Shown here piece after piece: positions 25,475-34,008 of a stretch of 64,000 nucleotides of DNA. The notes beneath the pieces are model-generated. The model ran no database searches, was not told the origin of the DNA, and was given only the letters and a program-made list of their open reading frames with translations. Source of the DNA: Neisseria sp. 83E34 (lineage in GTDB: Bacteria; Pseudomonadota; Gammaproteobacteria; Burkholderiales; Neisseriaceae). Within the stretch, counting starts at the first letter, position 1. Every line of letters begins with the position of its first letter. The stretch lies in contig NZ_LGYH01000009.1 in NCBI RefSeq assembly GCF_001308015.1, positions 19,653 through 83,652 on the forward strand, in the 5' to 3' direction. The position numbers were made by a program, and so were the translations under genes.

Positions 25475-25511
25475 CAATGCCTGTCTGAAAAATGTTTTCA
25501 GACAGGCATTG
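25475..25511. terminator. DUS inverted pair between convergent genes
   Basis: CAATGCCTGTCTGAAAA and its complement are separated by a three- to five-base loop. It lies 16 bases after the plus-strand ketosynthase and 42 bases after the minus-strand phosphopantetheinyl transferase, so it can serve both. Confidence 0.8.
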
Positions 25512-25553
25512 ATATTTAGTCAAGCAACTTAACTTTCCTAAAACCTATTGTGC

Positions 25554-26165
25554 TCAATCATACTTTCCCACTCTTGCCACATCCGCCTCAAACCCTCCTT
25601 CCAGCCGCAGCTCAAGTTCGCCTTCTCCCAACCAAACACAAGCCAGCATGAAGTGACGGCCGATTTTATAGGTCACACCCCGCCAGCCGCCCTGCCCCTG
25701 CACATGCATTTTGCCCTCTTCACCACGTTGCCGGCCAACCGCTTTCATTGCTTCCGGAAAACCGAGCTTGCCCGCTTTAAGCAGCGCTTCTTTCAGCGTC
25801 CATAACTCATAGAAATCGTCAGCTTGCCAACCGCGTGCAGCTAAAATTGTCTGTTCGTGCGGCTGCGCCACCCATTCGGCCAGTGATACAAAGTCCCGCG
25901 GCCGGATATGCTCGATATCCACGCCCGCAGCCAAAATCTCCCCACCTCCGCACAACACCGCTGCCATGCCCTTGCTGTGCGACAAAGACCGCACCGGAGA
26001 TACCGCCTGCTGCTTCAAATAACGGCTTACCCGCCAGTCTGCCCGCTGCGCCAACGCAGGCTGCGCCTGCAACCTGAGCGCATCCTGTTGGTCCAATAAA
26101 TCGGAGCGGTATGAATCTGCGCAGCGCTCATCGGCCAGCAGGCAGATTAATGGTGTATCCGGCAT
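25554..26165 (-). CDS. 4'-phosphopantetheinyl transferase, Sfp/AcpT type
   Basis: A 203-residue enzyme. The family motifs are GVDIEHIRPRD (metal-binding Asp and Glu) and FYELWTLKEALLKAGKLG. RDWRVSR-like and VRSLSHSKGMAAV stretches precede them. It transfers phosphopantetheine from CoA to the serines of the two cluster carriers. It closes the biosynthetic locus and faces the ketosynthase gene. Confidence 0.9.
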   Translation of the reverse strand: MPDTPLICLLADERCADSYRSDLLDQQDALRLQAQPALAQRADWRVSRYLKQQAVSPVRSLSHSKGMAAVLCGGGEILAAGVDIEHIRPRDFVSLAEWVAQPHEQTILAARGWQADDFYELWTLKEALLKAGKLGFPEAMKAVGRQRGEEGKMHVQGQGGWRGVTYKIGRHFMLACVWLGEGELELRLEGGFEADVARVGKYD

Positions 26166-26277
26166 ATTAATTTATCAATATCAACTATGGTTCAAATAGA
26201 TACCTACCCGCCCAAGTGGTTTCAGACAGGCATTTCCATTATACTTTGTCTCTTCAAACCGATATACTTTTGCCGCC

Positions 26278-27330
26278 ATGAACCAAGTTCCGCCCAAACG
26301 CAGCAGCACTGAAAACATCCCCCAACACGCCGTGCACCAAACGCTTTACAACCACACCGATTGCGCCACCCGCGACCTTATCGTAAGCAACGGCAACCTT
26401 CCGGAACAAACCGAACTTATCCCGCACAGCCCGGATTCCGAGCATATCAACTGGCTGCATTTCGTCGGCATCAACGACGCTGCTTCACTTAAAACTATGC
26501 TCGCACCCTACGGTATTCATGATCTGGTTATTGAAGACTTGCTCAACCGCAATCAGCGCCCCAAAGCAGAAGACTACGAAAACTACCTCTTCATCGCCAC
26601 CCGCGTATTCCAATATAGCGGCAGCAAACTCGGCTCGGACTTGGTTTACCTTATTGTCGGACGCAACTTCGTTTTCACATTCCAGCCGCGCCCGCTCGGC
26701 CTGCTCAGCAGCATCCGCAAACACATTATCGACAACCGCACCGGTCTGCGGGATAAAAGCCCCGCTTTTCTCTCGTATACCTTTATCGACCGCTTGGTAG
26801 ACGATTACTTCATCACCCTCGACCATTTCAACAACCGCGTCGAAGCAATTGATAAAAACCTGTTTGCCAACACCGGCAGCGACACCACCGATTTGCTACC
26901 CAAAATCCACCGCCTCAAACGAGATGCCGTGCGCCTGCGCCGCACACTTTCGCCCATGCGCGATATGATGGTTCAGCTTTTACGCGGCGATTTCCCCATT
27001 TTTCACAACGAAGCCCATATTTACCTGCGCGATGCTTACGACCACTTGCTCCAGCTCTCCGAATCGCTCGATGCCTCGCGCGATTCCGTGCAAAGCATGA
27101 TGGATGTGCATTTGTCTTACCAATCCAACCGGCTGAACATGCAGATGCGCGTACTAACCGTGATTACCATCATTTTCATGCCGCTCACCCTGATTACCGG
27201 CATCTACGGCATGAACTTTGACAATATGCCCGAGCTGCATTGGCGCTACGGCTATTACATGGTCTGGCTGGCCATGATCTGCATCGTGTCTGCCTTGCTG
27301 ATTTATTTTCACCGCCGAAAATGGATTTAG
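26278..27330 (+). CDS. corA: CorA-family magnesium/cobalt transporter
   Basis: A 350-residue protein with a long acidic cytoplasmic N-terminal part and two C-terminal helices (about 290-312 and 325-345). The CorA pore signature GMN is present in TGIYGMNFDNMPELHW between them. It forms pentameric divalent-cation channels in the inner membrane. It is divergent from the phosphopantetheinyl transferase gene, with a single DUS between. Confidence 0.93.
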   Translation: MNQVPPKRSSTENIPQHAVHQTLYNHTDCATRDLIVSNGNLPEQTELIPHSPDSEHINWLHFVGINDAASLKTMLAPYGIHDLVIEDLLNRNQRPKAEDYENYLFIATRVFQYSGSKLGSDLVYLIVGRNFVFTFQPRPLGLLSSIRKHIIDNRTGLRDKSPAFLSYTFIDRLVDDYFITLDHFNNRVEAIDKNLFANTGSDTTDLLPKIHRLKRDAVRLRRTLSPMRDMMVQLLRGDFPIFHNEAHIYLRDAYDHLLQLSESLDASRDSVQSMMDVHLSYQSNRLNMQMRVLTVITIIFMPLTLITGIYGMNFDNMPELHWRYGYYMVWLAMICIVSALLIYFHRRKWI

Positions 27331-27399
27331 CCCATGGATTTAGCCCGATGCCTGTCTGAAAAATCATTTTCCACAACCTCAACAAATAAAGAAAACAAT

Positions 27400-27891
27400 A
27401 TGAACGACAATCAAAACCTTCCCCAATCAGAGCTTCAAATGTCCATCTTAATGACGCCCGACATGGCCAACTTCAGCGGCAACGTACACGGCGGCGACCT
27501 GCTCAAGCTGCTTGACCAAGTTGCCTACGCCTGCGCCAGCCGTTACAGCGGCCACTACTGCGTAACCCTTTCAGTGGACAAAGTTACTTTCAAAGAGCCG
27601 ATTCATGTGGGCGAACTCGTTACCTTTCTCGCCAGCGTCAACCATGTCGGCCGCACCTCGATGGAAGTCGGTATCCGCGTAGAAGCGCAGAATATCCGCG
27701 AGCGCACCGTGCGTCATACCAACAGCTGCTATTTCACCATGGTTGCCGTTGACAACGGCAAACCCGTAGCCGTGCCGCCGCTGCAAATTACCAACGAGCG
27801 CCAGCAATGCCGCTTTGAAGCAGCGGAAGCGCGCAAACGGATACGTCTGCAAGAAAGCAGCCAACCCGATTGCCACGCATGCAAAGAATAA
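27400..27891 (+). CDS. Acyl-CoA thioesterase, YciA/BFIT hot-dog type
   Basis: A 163-residue thioesterase starting MNDNQNLPQSELQ at 27400; a longer frame begins at 27334 but reads through a DUS. NFSGNVHGGDLLKLLDQVAYACASRY is the signature (seen as NFSGNVHGGDLLKLLDQ), with Asp as the catalytic residue. The C-terminal tail is charged. It hydrolyses acyl-CoA and is a housekeeping lipid enzyme. Confidence 0.9.
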   Translation: MNDNQNLPQSELQMSILMTPDMANFSGNVHGGDLLKLLDQVAYACASRYSGHYCVTLSVDKVTFKEPIHVGELVTFLASVNHVGRTSMEVGIRVEAQNIRERTVRHTNSCYFTMVAVDNGKPVAVPPLQITNERQQCRFEAAEARKRIRLQESSQPDCHACKE

Positions 27892-27894
27892 AAC

Positions 27895-27938
27895 AATGCC
27901 TGTCTGAAAAGCATTCCAAGCCTTTTCAGACAGGCATT
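27895..27938. terminator. DUS inverted pair after the thioesterase gene
   Basis: AATGCCTGTCTGAAAAG pairs with its complement across about 10 bases, starting 3 bases after the stop codon. Confidence 0.75.
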
Positions 27939-27970
27939 CGACCAACACATTTTTATCAGAAAGCAAAACT

Positions 27971-28579
27971 ATGTTTACAGGCATCGTACAAGGTACCGGC
28001 ACCATCGTCGCCATAGACAGCCCTTCCGAAGATTTCCGCACGCTTACCGTCGAGTTGCCCGAACACATGGCAGACAATCTGCAAACCGGCGCGTCTATCG
28101 CCAATAACGGCTGCTGCCTCACCATCACCCATATCAACGGCAGACAAGTCAAATTCGACCTGATGGCCGAAACCCTGAGCAAAACCAACCTCGGCGAACT
28201 CAAAACAGGCGACGCCGTAAATCTGGAACGCGCCGCCCGCTTCGGCGACGAAATCGGCGGCCACTTGATGAGCGGCCACATCAGCGCCGTTACCCGCATT
28301 ACCCGCATAGAAGAAAGTGAGCACAACAAAACCGTGTGGTTCGCCCTCCCCCCCGCGCTGAAACCCTACATCCTGCCAAAAGGCTTTGCCGGCTTAGACG
28401 GTTGCAGCCTGACCATAGGCGAAGTAACCGATAATGAATTCAACGTTCACCTCATTCCCGAAACCTTACGGCTCACTTTGTTCGGCATCAAAAAAACCGG
28501 CGACAGCGTGAATATCGAAATTGATCCGCAAACCCAAGCCATTGTTGATACGGTTACACGCCTACTGGACAAGCCCTGA
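27971..28579 (+). CDS. ribE: Riboflavin synthase alpha subunit
   Basis: A 202-residue protein with the internal duplication of riboflavin synthase. The N-terminal barrel starts [12 protein letters not shown], and the second barrel starts at [14 protein letters not shown]. It makes riboflavin from two lumazine molecules. The gene stands alone; no FMN riboswitch is visible upstream, only a DUS pair. Confidence 0.95.
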   Translation: MFTGIVQGTGTIVAIDSPSEDFRTLTVELPEHMADNLQTGASIANNGCCLTITHINGRQVKFDLMAETLSKTNLGELKTGDAVNLERAARFGDEIGGHLMSGHISAVTRITRIEESEHNKTVWFALPPALKPYILPKGFAGLDGCSLTIGEVTDNEFNVHLIPETLRLTLFGIKKTGDSVNIEIDPQTQAIVDTVTRLLDKP

Positions 28580-28597
28580 AAACATTTTCAGGCAGGC
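28573..28597 (+). terminator. Degenerate DUS hairpin at the end of ribE
   Basis: CCCTGAAAA and TTTTCAGGCAGGCAT form a short hairpin that overlaps the stop codon; both arms are altered relative to the DUS. Confidence 0.45.
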
Positions 28598-28709
28598 ATA
28601 TCCGTGATACCTGTCATGTCCCGTTAAAGCAAAATCCCCGGGCTTGGCAAGCCTTAGAAAAATTAAGTTCATCTGCACATATAATGAATCAACTTTAAAA
28701 TCGTACACT

Positions 28710-28788
28710 CGTCATACTCGGGCTTAACCCGGGTATCTTGAGTTTCAGTAAGGTCGGGAGATACTCGGTTCAAGCCTAAGTATGACGA
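28710..28788. repeat. dRS3-like palindromic repeat, copy 1
   Basis: A 79-base element with outer arms GTCATACTCGG and GTATGAC. Each arm holds its own small inverted repeat (ACTCGGGCTTAACCCGGGT type). This copy is the most diverged of three. It fills most of the 346-base gap between ribE and panC. Confidence 0.8.
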
Positions 28789-28864
28789 TGTTGTTATTAT
28801 ATAAATTGGTTGACTATATACCGATCAGGAGAATAGATAATATTTAAGTTGGTTTGCCGCATAA

Positions 28865-28904
28865 ACAATGCCTGTCTGAAAACCACTTTTCAGACAGGCA
28901 TTGT
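28865..28904 (-). terminator. DUS inverted pair after panC
   Basis: ACAATGCCTGTCTGAAAA and complement flank a short loop, 22 bases beyond the panC stop codon, ending the panBC operon. Confidence 0.8.
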
Positions 28905-28925
28905 TTAATCCAACCGCAAAGCAGT

Positions 28926-29759
28926 TTACAAATGCACTTCAATATTATCAATCAAACGCGTATTACCCAAGCGCGCCGCCGCCACAATCACCACATGCTT
29001 GTCTCCCGCATGGGCTACCTGCAAATTACCGGCATGGCGCACTTCAATATAATCCACAACCCAGCCCGCATCGCTTAAATGCTGTTTGGCCGCATTTTCC
29101 AATTCGGCATAATTCACATTTCCATCCCGAACCGCCTGCGCCATCTGTGACAATTCGCGGTACAGGCGCGGTGCTTCCGCACGCTCTTCATCGCTTAAAT
29201 ACTGGTTGCGGCTGGATAAAGCCAAACCGTCGGCAGCGCGGCCGGTATCCACAGGCACAATGCGGATATTCATATTCAAATCATCCACCATGCCTTGAAT
29301 AATCGTTAGCTGCTGATAATCTTTCTTGCCGAAACACGCCACATCGGCTTCCACGATATTAAACAACTTGGTTACAACGGTAGCCACACCGCGGAAATGT
29401 CCCGGCCTGAACGCGCCGCACAGCTCGTTTTGCAGATTCGGCGGCTCCACATTGTATTGCTGCTGCACACGCGGATAAAGCTCCTGTTCGTCCGGCGCAA
29501 ACACCACGGCCACGCCCTCGCCTTTCAGTTTTTCCGCATCCTGCTGCAAAGTGCGCGGATATTTATCGAAATCTTCGCCTTGCCCGAATTGCAAGCGGTT
29601 CACAAAAATGCTCACAATCACTTGGTCGGCATGTTTTTTGGCTTCGCGCACCAAAGCCAAATGCCCTTCATGCAGATTGCCCATTGTGGGCACAAAAGCC
29701 ACTCTGCCTGCGTTTTTTCTCCATTCGCGCAACTCTCGAATGGAATGGATGATTTTCAT
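28926..29759 (-). CDS. panC: Pantothenate synthetase
   Basis: A 277-residue ligase of full length. The HIGH-type ATP-binding motif is seen as [14 protein letters not shown], and later [15 protein letters not shown] is the family KMSKS-like region. It joins pantoate and beta-alanine, the last step of vitamin B5 synthesis. It follows panB by 16 bases on the same strand. Confidence 0.96.
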   Translation of the reverse strand: MKIIHSIRELREWRKNAGRVAFVPTMGNLHEGHLALVREAKKHADQVIVSIFVNRLQFGQGEDFDKYPRTLQQDAEKLKGEGVAVVFAPDEQELYPRVQQQYNVEPPNLQNELCGAFRPGHFRGVATVVTKLFNIVEADVACFGKKDYQQLTIIQGMVDDLNMNIRIVPVDTGRAADGLALSSRNQYLSDEERAEAPRLYRELSQMAQAVRDGNVNYAELENAAKQHLSDAGWVVDYIEVRHAGNLQVAHAGDKHVVIVAAARLGNTRLIDNIEVHL

Positions 29760-29775
29760 GAGTGCTTATCCTTGT

Positions 29776-30570
29776 TTAAGCTTTAAAAATATGTTCTTCA
29801 GCCGGAAAGGTTTTGTTTTTAACCGCATCCACATAAGCTTTCACAGCCGCTTGAATGCTGGTTTGCCCTTCCATAAAATTTTTCACGAATTTAGCCGTTT
29901 TGCCCGGAAATACGCCCAACATATCGTGCATCACCAGCACTTGCCCGTCGCAATCAACACCCGCGCCGATACCGATGGTCGGGCAGGAAACGCTTTGCGT
30001 TACCAATTTGCCCAGCCCGGCAGGCACGCACTCCATCAGCACCATTGCCGCGCCGGCTTCATCATGTGCTTTGGCATCATTCAGCAAAGCCTGTGCAGCT
30101 GCATCGCCTTTGCCTTGAACTTTATAACCGCCAAATGCATGCACGGATTGCGGCGTAAGCCCGATATGCGCGCACACGGGAATACCGCGCATCTGCAAAA
30201 ATTCGGTGGTTTCCGCCATCCACACACCACCTTCCAATTTCACCATATGCGCACCAGCCGCCATCAGCTCCGCAGATGCAGCAAAAGCCTGTTCTTTACT
30301 CTGTTGATAAGCGCCAAAAGGCAAGTCAGCCACAATCATGGCGTGTTTATTACCGCGAGATACTGCTGCTGTGTGATAACACATATCCTGCAAAGTAACC
30401 GGCAAAGTGGAGCTTTGCCCTTGCACAGTCATACCCAAAGAGTCGCCAACCAAAAGCGCATCCACGCCGGCGTCATTCATCAAAGATGCAAAACTGGCCT
30501 CATAGCAAGTCAGCATAACAATTTTCTCACCCTCTGCCTTCATTTTTTGCAGGGTATTGACAGTAATCAT
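29776..30570 (-). CDS. panB: 3-methyl-2-oxobutanoate hydroxymethyltransferase
   Basis: A 264-residue enzyme. I chose the ATG at 30570 ([16 protein letters not shown]), which agrees with the neisserial PanB N-terminus; a GTG three codons upstream is possible. [18 protein letters not shown] and [18 protein letters not shown] are family motifs. It makes ketopantoate and forms an operon with panC. A 354-residue frame on the other strand is a shadow. Confidence 0.95.
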   Translation of the reverse strand: MITVNTLQKMKAEGEKIVMLTCYEASFASLMNDAGVDALLVGDSLGMTVQGQSSTLPVTLQDMCYHTAAVSRGNKHAMIVADLPFGAYQQSKEQAFAASAELMAAGAHMVKLEGGVWMAETTEFLQMRGIPVCAHIGLTPQSVHAFGGYKVQGKGDAAAQALLNDAKAHDEAGAAMVLMECVPAGLGKLVTQSVSCPTIGIGAGVDCDGQVLVMHDMLGVFPGKTAKFVKNFMEGQTSIQAAVKAYVDAVKNKTFPAEEHIFKA

Positions 30571-30677
30571 AGGTATCACATCAGTTTCAAAAATGTTAAA
30601 CGCTGCCTATATTAAGGCACATAGGCAAATTTCAAGGTAATGACACCGTTTTAGATACTCAAAGGTTTTCAAAGTAA

Positions 30678-30708
30678 ATGCCTGTCTGAAACATTTTCAG
30701 ACAGGCAT
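30678..30708 (-). terminator. DUS inverted pair after the YqjK-like gene
   Basis: ATGCCTGTCTGAAA and its complement are three bases apart, 19 bases beyond the stop codon at 30727; it ends the three-gene membrane-stress operon. Confidence 0.75.
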
Positions 30709-30726
30709 CCGAATCAGAAGAACCAT

Positions 30727-30993
30727 TTATCGTTTTCTTTTCCAAAATTCAAAAGCCATCAACGCCGCACCCACCATAGCCCGATGTTTCCATTTCATAG
30801 GCAGAAGCACGCTTTTCCATAAACTGTGGCTCGGCATGCTGCCGACAAAATCCAAAACTTGAGAAGCCGGCCCATCCGGCGTATGCTGCCGCGCCTGCTT
30901 CAGCTTTTGGCGCTCAACATTAATTTTCAGGCGGGTCAGTTTGCATTCCAGCTCTAAAAGTTCGCGTTCTTCACGTTTGCTCTTGTTAGGCAT
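30727..30993 (-). CDS. Small basic protein, YqjK-like position
   Basis: An 88-residue Lys/Arg-rich protein. The first half is a charged helix (REERELLELECKLTRLKI), and the last third has a weak hydrophobic stretch (MVGAALMAFEFW). I do not recognise a strong family signature. Its place after DUF883 and YqjE-like genes matches yqjK in the E. coli yqjD-yqjE-yqjK operon, and this position is the main argument. Confidence 0.65.
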   Translation of the reverse strand: MPNKSKREERELLELECKLTRLKINVERQKLKQARQHTPDGPASQVLDFVGSMPSHSLWKSVLLPMKWKHRAMVGAALMAFEFWKRKR

Positions 30994-31010
30994 GTGTCCA
31001 CTCCTCCCTG

Positions 31011-31403
31011 TTATTTTTTATGGCCGCGCTCAGCCTTATCATTCAAATAAGCCAAGTCTTCCTGCATATCTTGAAAAGTTTGGCTTACTTTTTCACTTCC
31101 GCTGCGCCAAATTCCAGGGATCTGTAAAATCAAACAAAGCACCAAAAGCAATGCAACGCCGGCAATCCCGAAAAATGTCCATATTTTGGCTTCTGCCGAT
31201 AATACGGTATTCAAACCAAAAAGCAGCGCCGTTAAACCTACCAGGCAGCACACCGCGGCAGCCATAATCATGGCAAAGATTTTCAATATCCCTGCGGCCT
31301 GCTCTTCAACATCCAAACGCAATACACGCAAACGCAACAGCAGCAAATGTATGCTTTGCCCGAATATATTTTTAATACCGGTAATTTCCTGTTTAATACC
31401 CAT
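31011..31403 (-). CDS. YqjE/holin-superfamily III-like membrane protein
   Basis: About 130 residues, starting at the ATG at 31403, for which AAAGG is better placed than for the ATG at 31409. Two hydrophobic helices (about 43-67 and 75-100) lie between charged ends. It resembles YqjE or Actinobacterial holin-X proteins. In E. coli, YqjE is encoded with the ribosome-binding membrane protein YqjD. Function unknown. Confidence 0.75.
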   Translation of the reverse strand: MGIKQEITGIKNIFGQSIHLLLLRLRVLRLDVEEQAAGILKIFAMIMAAAVCCLVGLTALLFGLNTVLSAEAKIWTFFGIAGVALLLVLCLILQIPGIWRSGSEKVSQTFQDMQEDLAYLNDKAERGHKK

Positions 31404-31469
31404 AGGCATCGCCTTTCTAAATTAAACACGGAAACCGCCGGTAAAAGCCCGGCGGTTTGATGGGATTGA

Positions 31470-31781
31470 TTAACGACGGGTTAACAAAATGCCTGTAACC
31501 AAACCTGCCAAAGCAGCAAAACCCATTGCATAGTAAGGCTTATCGTTTACATAATCATCAACCTGACGAACACGGTAACGCGCTTCTTCATACGCACGCT
31601 CTTCAAAATCACTCAGCTTCGACTGCGCACGCTCAAGCTTGGATTGCAGCTTCTCTTTCAAAGCTTTAGTTTCTTCCGCGCCACGCTCAACACCTTGGTC
31701 ATACAATGCTTCTGCATCTTTCAATACTGAACGGATTTCTTGCAGCAAAGCATCTTTTTGTGATTCGTAGTTACGTCTCAT
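31470..31781 (-). CDS. DUF883 (ElaB/YqjD-like) membrane-anchored protein
   Basis: A 103-residue protein made of a long charged amphipathic helix (about residues 8-75) and one C-terminal transmembrane helix (NDKPYYAMGFAALAGLVTGILL) ending in RR. This layout is exactly that of ElaB/YqjD proteins, which tether ribosomes to the inner membrane in stationary phase. It is the first gene of the three-gene operon. Confidence 0.85.
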   Translation of the reverse strand: MRRNYESQKDALLQEIRSVLKDAEALYDQGVERGAEETKALKEKLQSKLERAQSKLSDFEERAYEEARYRVRQVDDYVNDKPYYAMGFAALAGLVTGILLTRR

Positions 31782-32135
31782 TGTGTTTTCCTTTCCAAGT
31801 TAAATTACCTGCAAAATGGCAAGCAACATTTTCAACATAAGTCTGTTTCGTAATATTTCAAGCAAAATATCATATAAATTATTAAATATATAGTGCTCAT
31901 GGCTGCTGAACGGAAAGCAACTTAGCCGGGAAATGCATAGCAAATCAACTTATTTTCACTCAAAACAGCCAGCCGCAAACAATACAGGTCATACGGGAAA
32001 ACGCAGCAATGCTGCACGTAGTATTAAAGTTAAGTTGACTCACCATATACAATCATGCCTGTCTGAAACAGACGCCTCGGCGCTTTGCCGTATTTTTGCT
32101 ATCATCCTCCCATACTTTTTCAGACAGGCATCATC
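31782..32135. other. Gene-free AT-rich gap between DUF883 gene and tadA
   Basis: It holds the promoter region of the minus-strand operon near 31850-31900, an AT-rich stretch. Converging DUS copies at 32056 and 32119 are separated by about 50 bases. No convincing small gene or RNA was seen. Confidence 0.6.
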
Positions 32136-32855
32136 ATGCAGCTCACTACCCCGCCGCTTGCCCCCAAAACCCTGCACACCCTCAACTCACTCGGCATCCT
32201 CACCTTAGAAGACTTGCGCCACACCGGCGCACCCACAGCCTTTTTACTGTTAAAAGCCGCGGGGCTCACCGTTACCCGCAGTACCTTATGGCAACTTGCC
32301 GCATTGTTGCGCAACACCACACCGCAAGCATTATGCCTGTCTGAAAAAAACAGGCTGCTCGAAGCCATACGCAACCATCCGCCCGTTGATGTATTCCCCC
32401 CGCAAACCGAAATGGAAGCATTCATGCGCTTGGCGCTGCAACAGGCCGAACAATCCGCTGCGCTTGGTGAAATCCCGGTTGGCGCCGTTGTTGTTCGTAA
32501 CGGAACACTGATTACCGCCGCACACAACACCTGTATCAACAGCTGCAATATCAGCCAACATGCCGAAATCCGCGCCTTAGCCGCAGCAGGCGCGGCCCTA
32601 CAAAACTACCGCCTCGACGGCTGCGACGTTTACGTTACAATCGAACCGTGCAGCATGTGCGCCAGCGCCCTCATCCAAGCACGCGTCCGCCGCGTGATTT
32701 ACGGCGCCCCCGAGCCCAAAACCGGTGCCGCCGGCAGCATAATGAATCTTTTTACCAACACCCTGCTCAACAAACACACCGCCGTAAAAGGTGGCATACT
32801 GTCAGCCGAATGCAGCAGCATTTTGCAACGCTTCTTCCAAAACAAGCGCAGTTAA
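32136..32855 (+). CDS. tadA: tRNA adenosine(34) deaminase with N-terminal TfoX C-terminal-like domain
   Basis: A 239-residue protein. Residues 92-239 are the deaminase, with H142-A-E144 and P171-C172-SM-C175 as the zinc and proton-transfer residues. It converts A34 to inosine in tRNA-Arg. Residues 1-62, LAPKTLHTLNSLGILTLEDL onward, look like the helical TfoX C-terminal domain (helix-hairpin-helix-like). The two parts are joined at residues 65-73 by a linker that is encoded by an in-frame DUS. E. coli TadA (167 residues) lacks the extension. Confidence 0.93.
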   Translation: MQLTTPPLAPKTLHTLNSLGILTLEDLRHTGAPTAFLLLKAAGLTVTRSTLWQLAALLRNTTPQALCLSEKNRLLEAIRNHPPVDVFPPQTEMEAFMRLALQQAEQSAALGEIPVGAVVVRNGTLITAAHNTCINSCNISQHAEIRALAAAGAALQNYRLDGCDVYVTIEPCSMCASALIQARVRRVIYGAPEPKTGAAGSIMNLFTNTLLNKHTAVKGGILSAECSSILQRFFQNKRS

Positions 32856-32970
32856 CACACCATGCCTGTCTGAAAAAACCAAGCAGCCTCCCACCGTTTG
32901 TAACCCCATGTAGCCCTAACGTTCGGGATTGCTATATAATTTCACCATCTCGCAAAAAACACACATTCCC

Positions 32971-33861
32971 ATGAGCAGCCAATTCAAGCAAATCGGCATC
33001 GTAACCCGCCCGAACACGCCTAAAATAGAAGAGTGCCTCAATCAGCTCATCGAGTTCCTGTACGCTCAAAACCTGAATATCTACCTCGATAAAGACAGCA
33101 TCAACAAAAGCCTGCTTGCCGAAACCAACCTTCCCGCATGCCATTTCATTAACAAAGAAGAAATGGGCAAAAAATGCGATTTGGTTATCGTACTCGGCGG
33201 CGACGGCACCTTCCTTTCCGCTGCCCGCAAAGTGGCAGCACACCGCATACCACTATTGGGTGTCAATCAAGGCCATTTAGGCTTTCTCACCCAAGTGTCG
33301 CGTGAAAATATGGTTAAAGAAGTAAGCAGCATGCTTACCGGCAAGTATCACGCCGAAGAACGTATCCTGCTTGAATGCACCGTGCTGCGCAACGGCGAAA
33401 CCATCAACCGCTCGCTGGCGCTGAATGATGTGGTACTCTCACGCGGCGGCGCAGGGCAAATGATTGAATTCGAAGTGTTTATCAACAAAGAATTCGTTTA
33501 CACGCAACGCAGCGACGGCCTGATAGTGTCCACGCCCACCGGCTCCACAGCCTACGCACTTGCCGCCGGCGGCCCCATTCTGCAAGCCAGTCTGCGCGCC
33601 TTTACCCTAGTGCCCATCTGCCCCCAATCCATGACCAACCGCCCGATTGCCATAGCAGATACTTGCGAAATCAACATCTTAATCACCAAAGCAGGCGACG
33701 CCCGCGTTCATTTCGACGGCCAATCCTATGTCGACATCCAAAGCATGGATCAAATCCTCATACGCCGCTACAAACACAGCCTGCGGGTATTGCATCCGAA
33801 TGATTACCAGTATTACCGCACCCTGCGCCAAAAACTCCACTGGGGCGAACAGCTGATTTAG
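32971..33861 (+). CDS. nadK: NAD kinase
   Basis: A 296-residue enzyme starting MSSQFKQIGIVTRPNTPK at 32971. VLGGDGTFLSAARK is the GGDGT signature, LGVNQGHLGFLTQ follows, and SPTGSTAYALAAGGPI is the second substrate motif. It makes NADP from NAD. It is followed by a DUS pair and by recN on the same strand. Confidence 0.95.
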   Translation: MSSQFKQIGIVTRPNTPKIEECLNQLIEFLYAQNLNIYLDKDSINKSLLAETNLPACHFINKEEMGKKCDLVIVLGGDGTFLSAARKVAAHRIPLLGVNQGHLGFLTQVSRENMVKEVSSMLTGKYHAEERILLECTVLRNGETINRSLALNDVVLSRGGAGQMIEFEVFINKEFVYTQRSDGLIVSTPTGSTAYALAAGGPILQASLRAFTLVPICPQSMTNRPIAIADTCEINILITKAGDARVHFDGQSYVDIQSMDQILIRRYKHSLRVLHPNDYQYYRTLRQKLHWGEQLI

Positions 33862-33873
33862 CCCATCCCAATA

Positions 33874-33908
33874 ATGCCTGTCTGAAAGCATTATTTTCAG
33901 ACAGGCAT
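33874..33908 (+). terminator. DUS inverted pair after nadK
   Basis: ATGCCTGTCTGAAA and TTTCAGACAGGCAT with a seven-base loop, 12 bases after the stop codon. Confidence 0.75.
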
Positions 33909-34008
33909 CGCTTCTTTACACCAAAATCAACAAAATCTTATATAACTATGAAAAAAATTAGTTATAATAAGAAAAAACTTAGCACATCATTTAAGCAAGG
34001 ATAAAACA

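Noticed and set aside
28710..28788. A riboswitch or structured RNA downstream of ribE
   Set aside because: The palindrome is shared with two unrelated gaps, so it is a dispersed repeat rather than a gene-specific RNA.
29551..30615. A 354-residue open frame on the plus strand across panC and panB
   Set aside because: It lies antisense to two well-identified genes, and its sequence has no family features.
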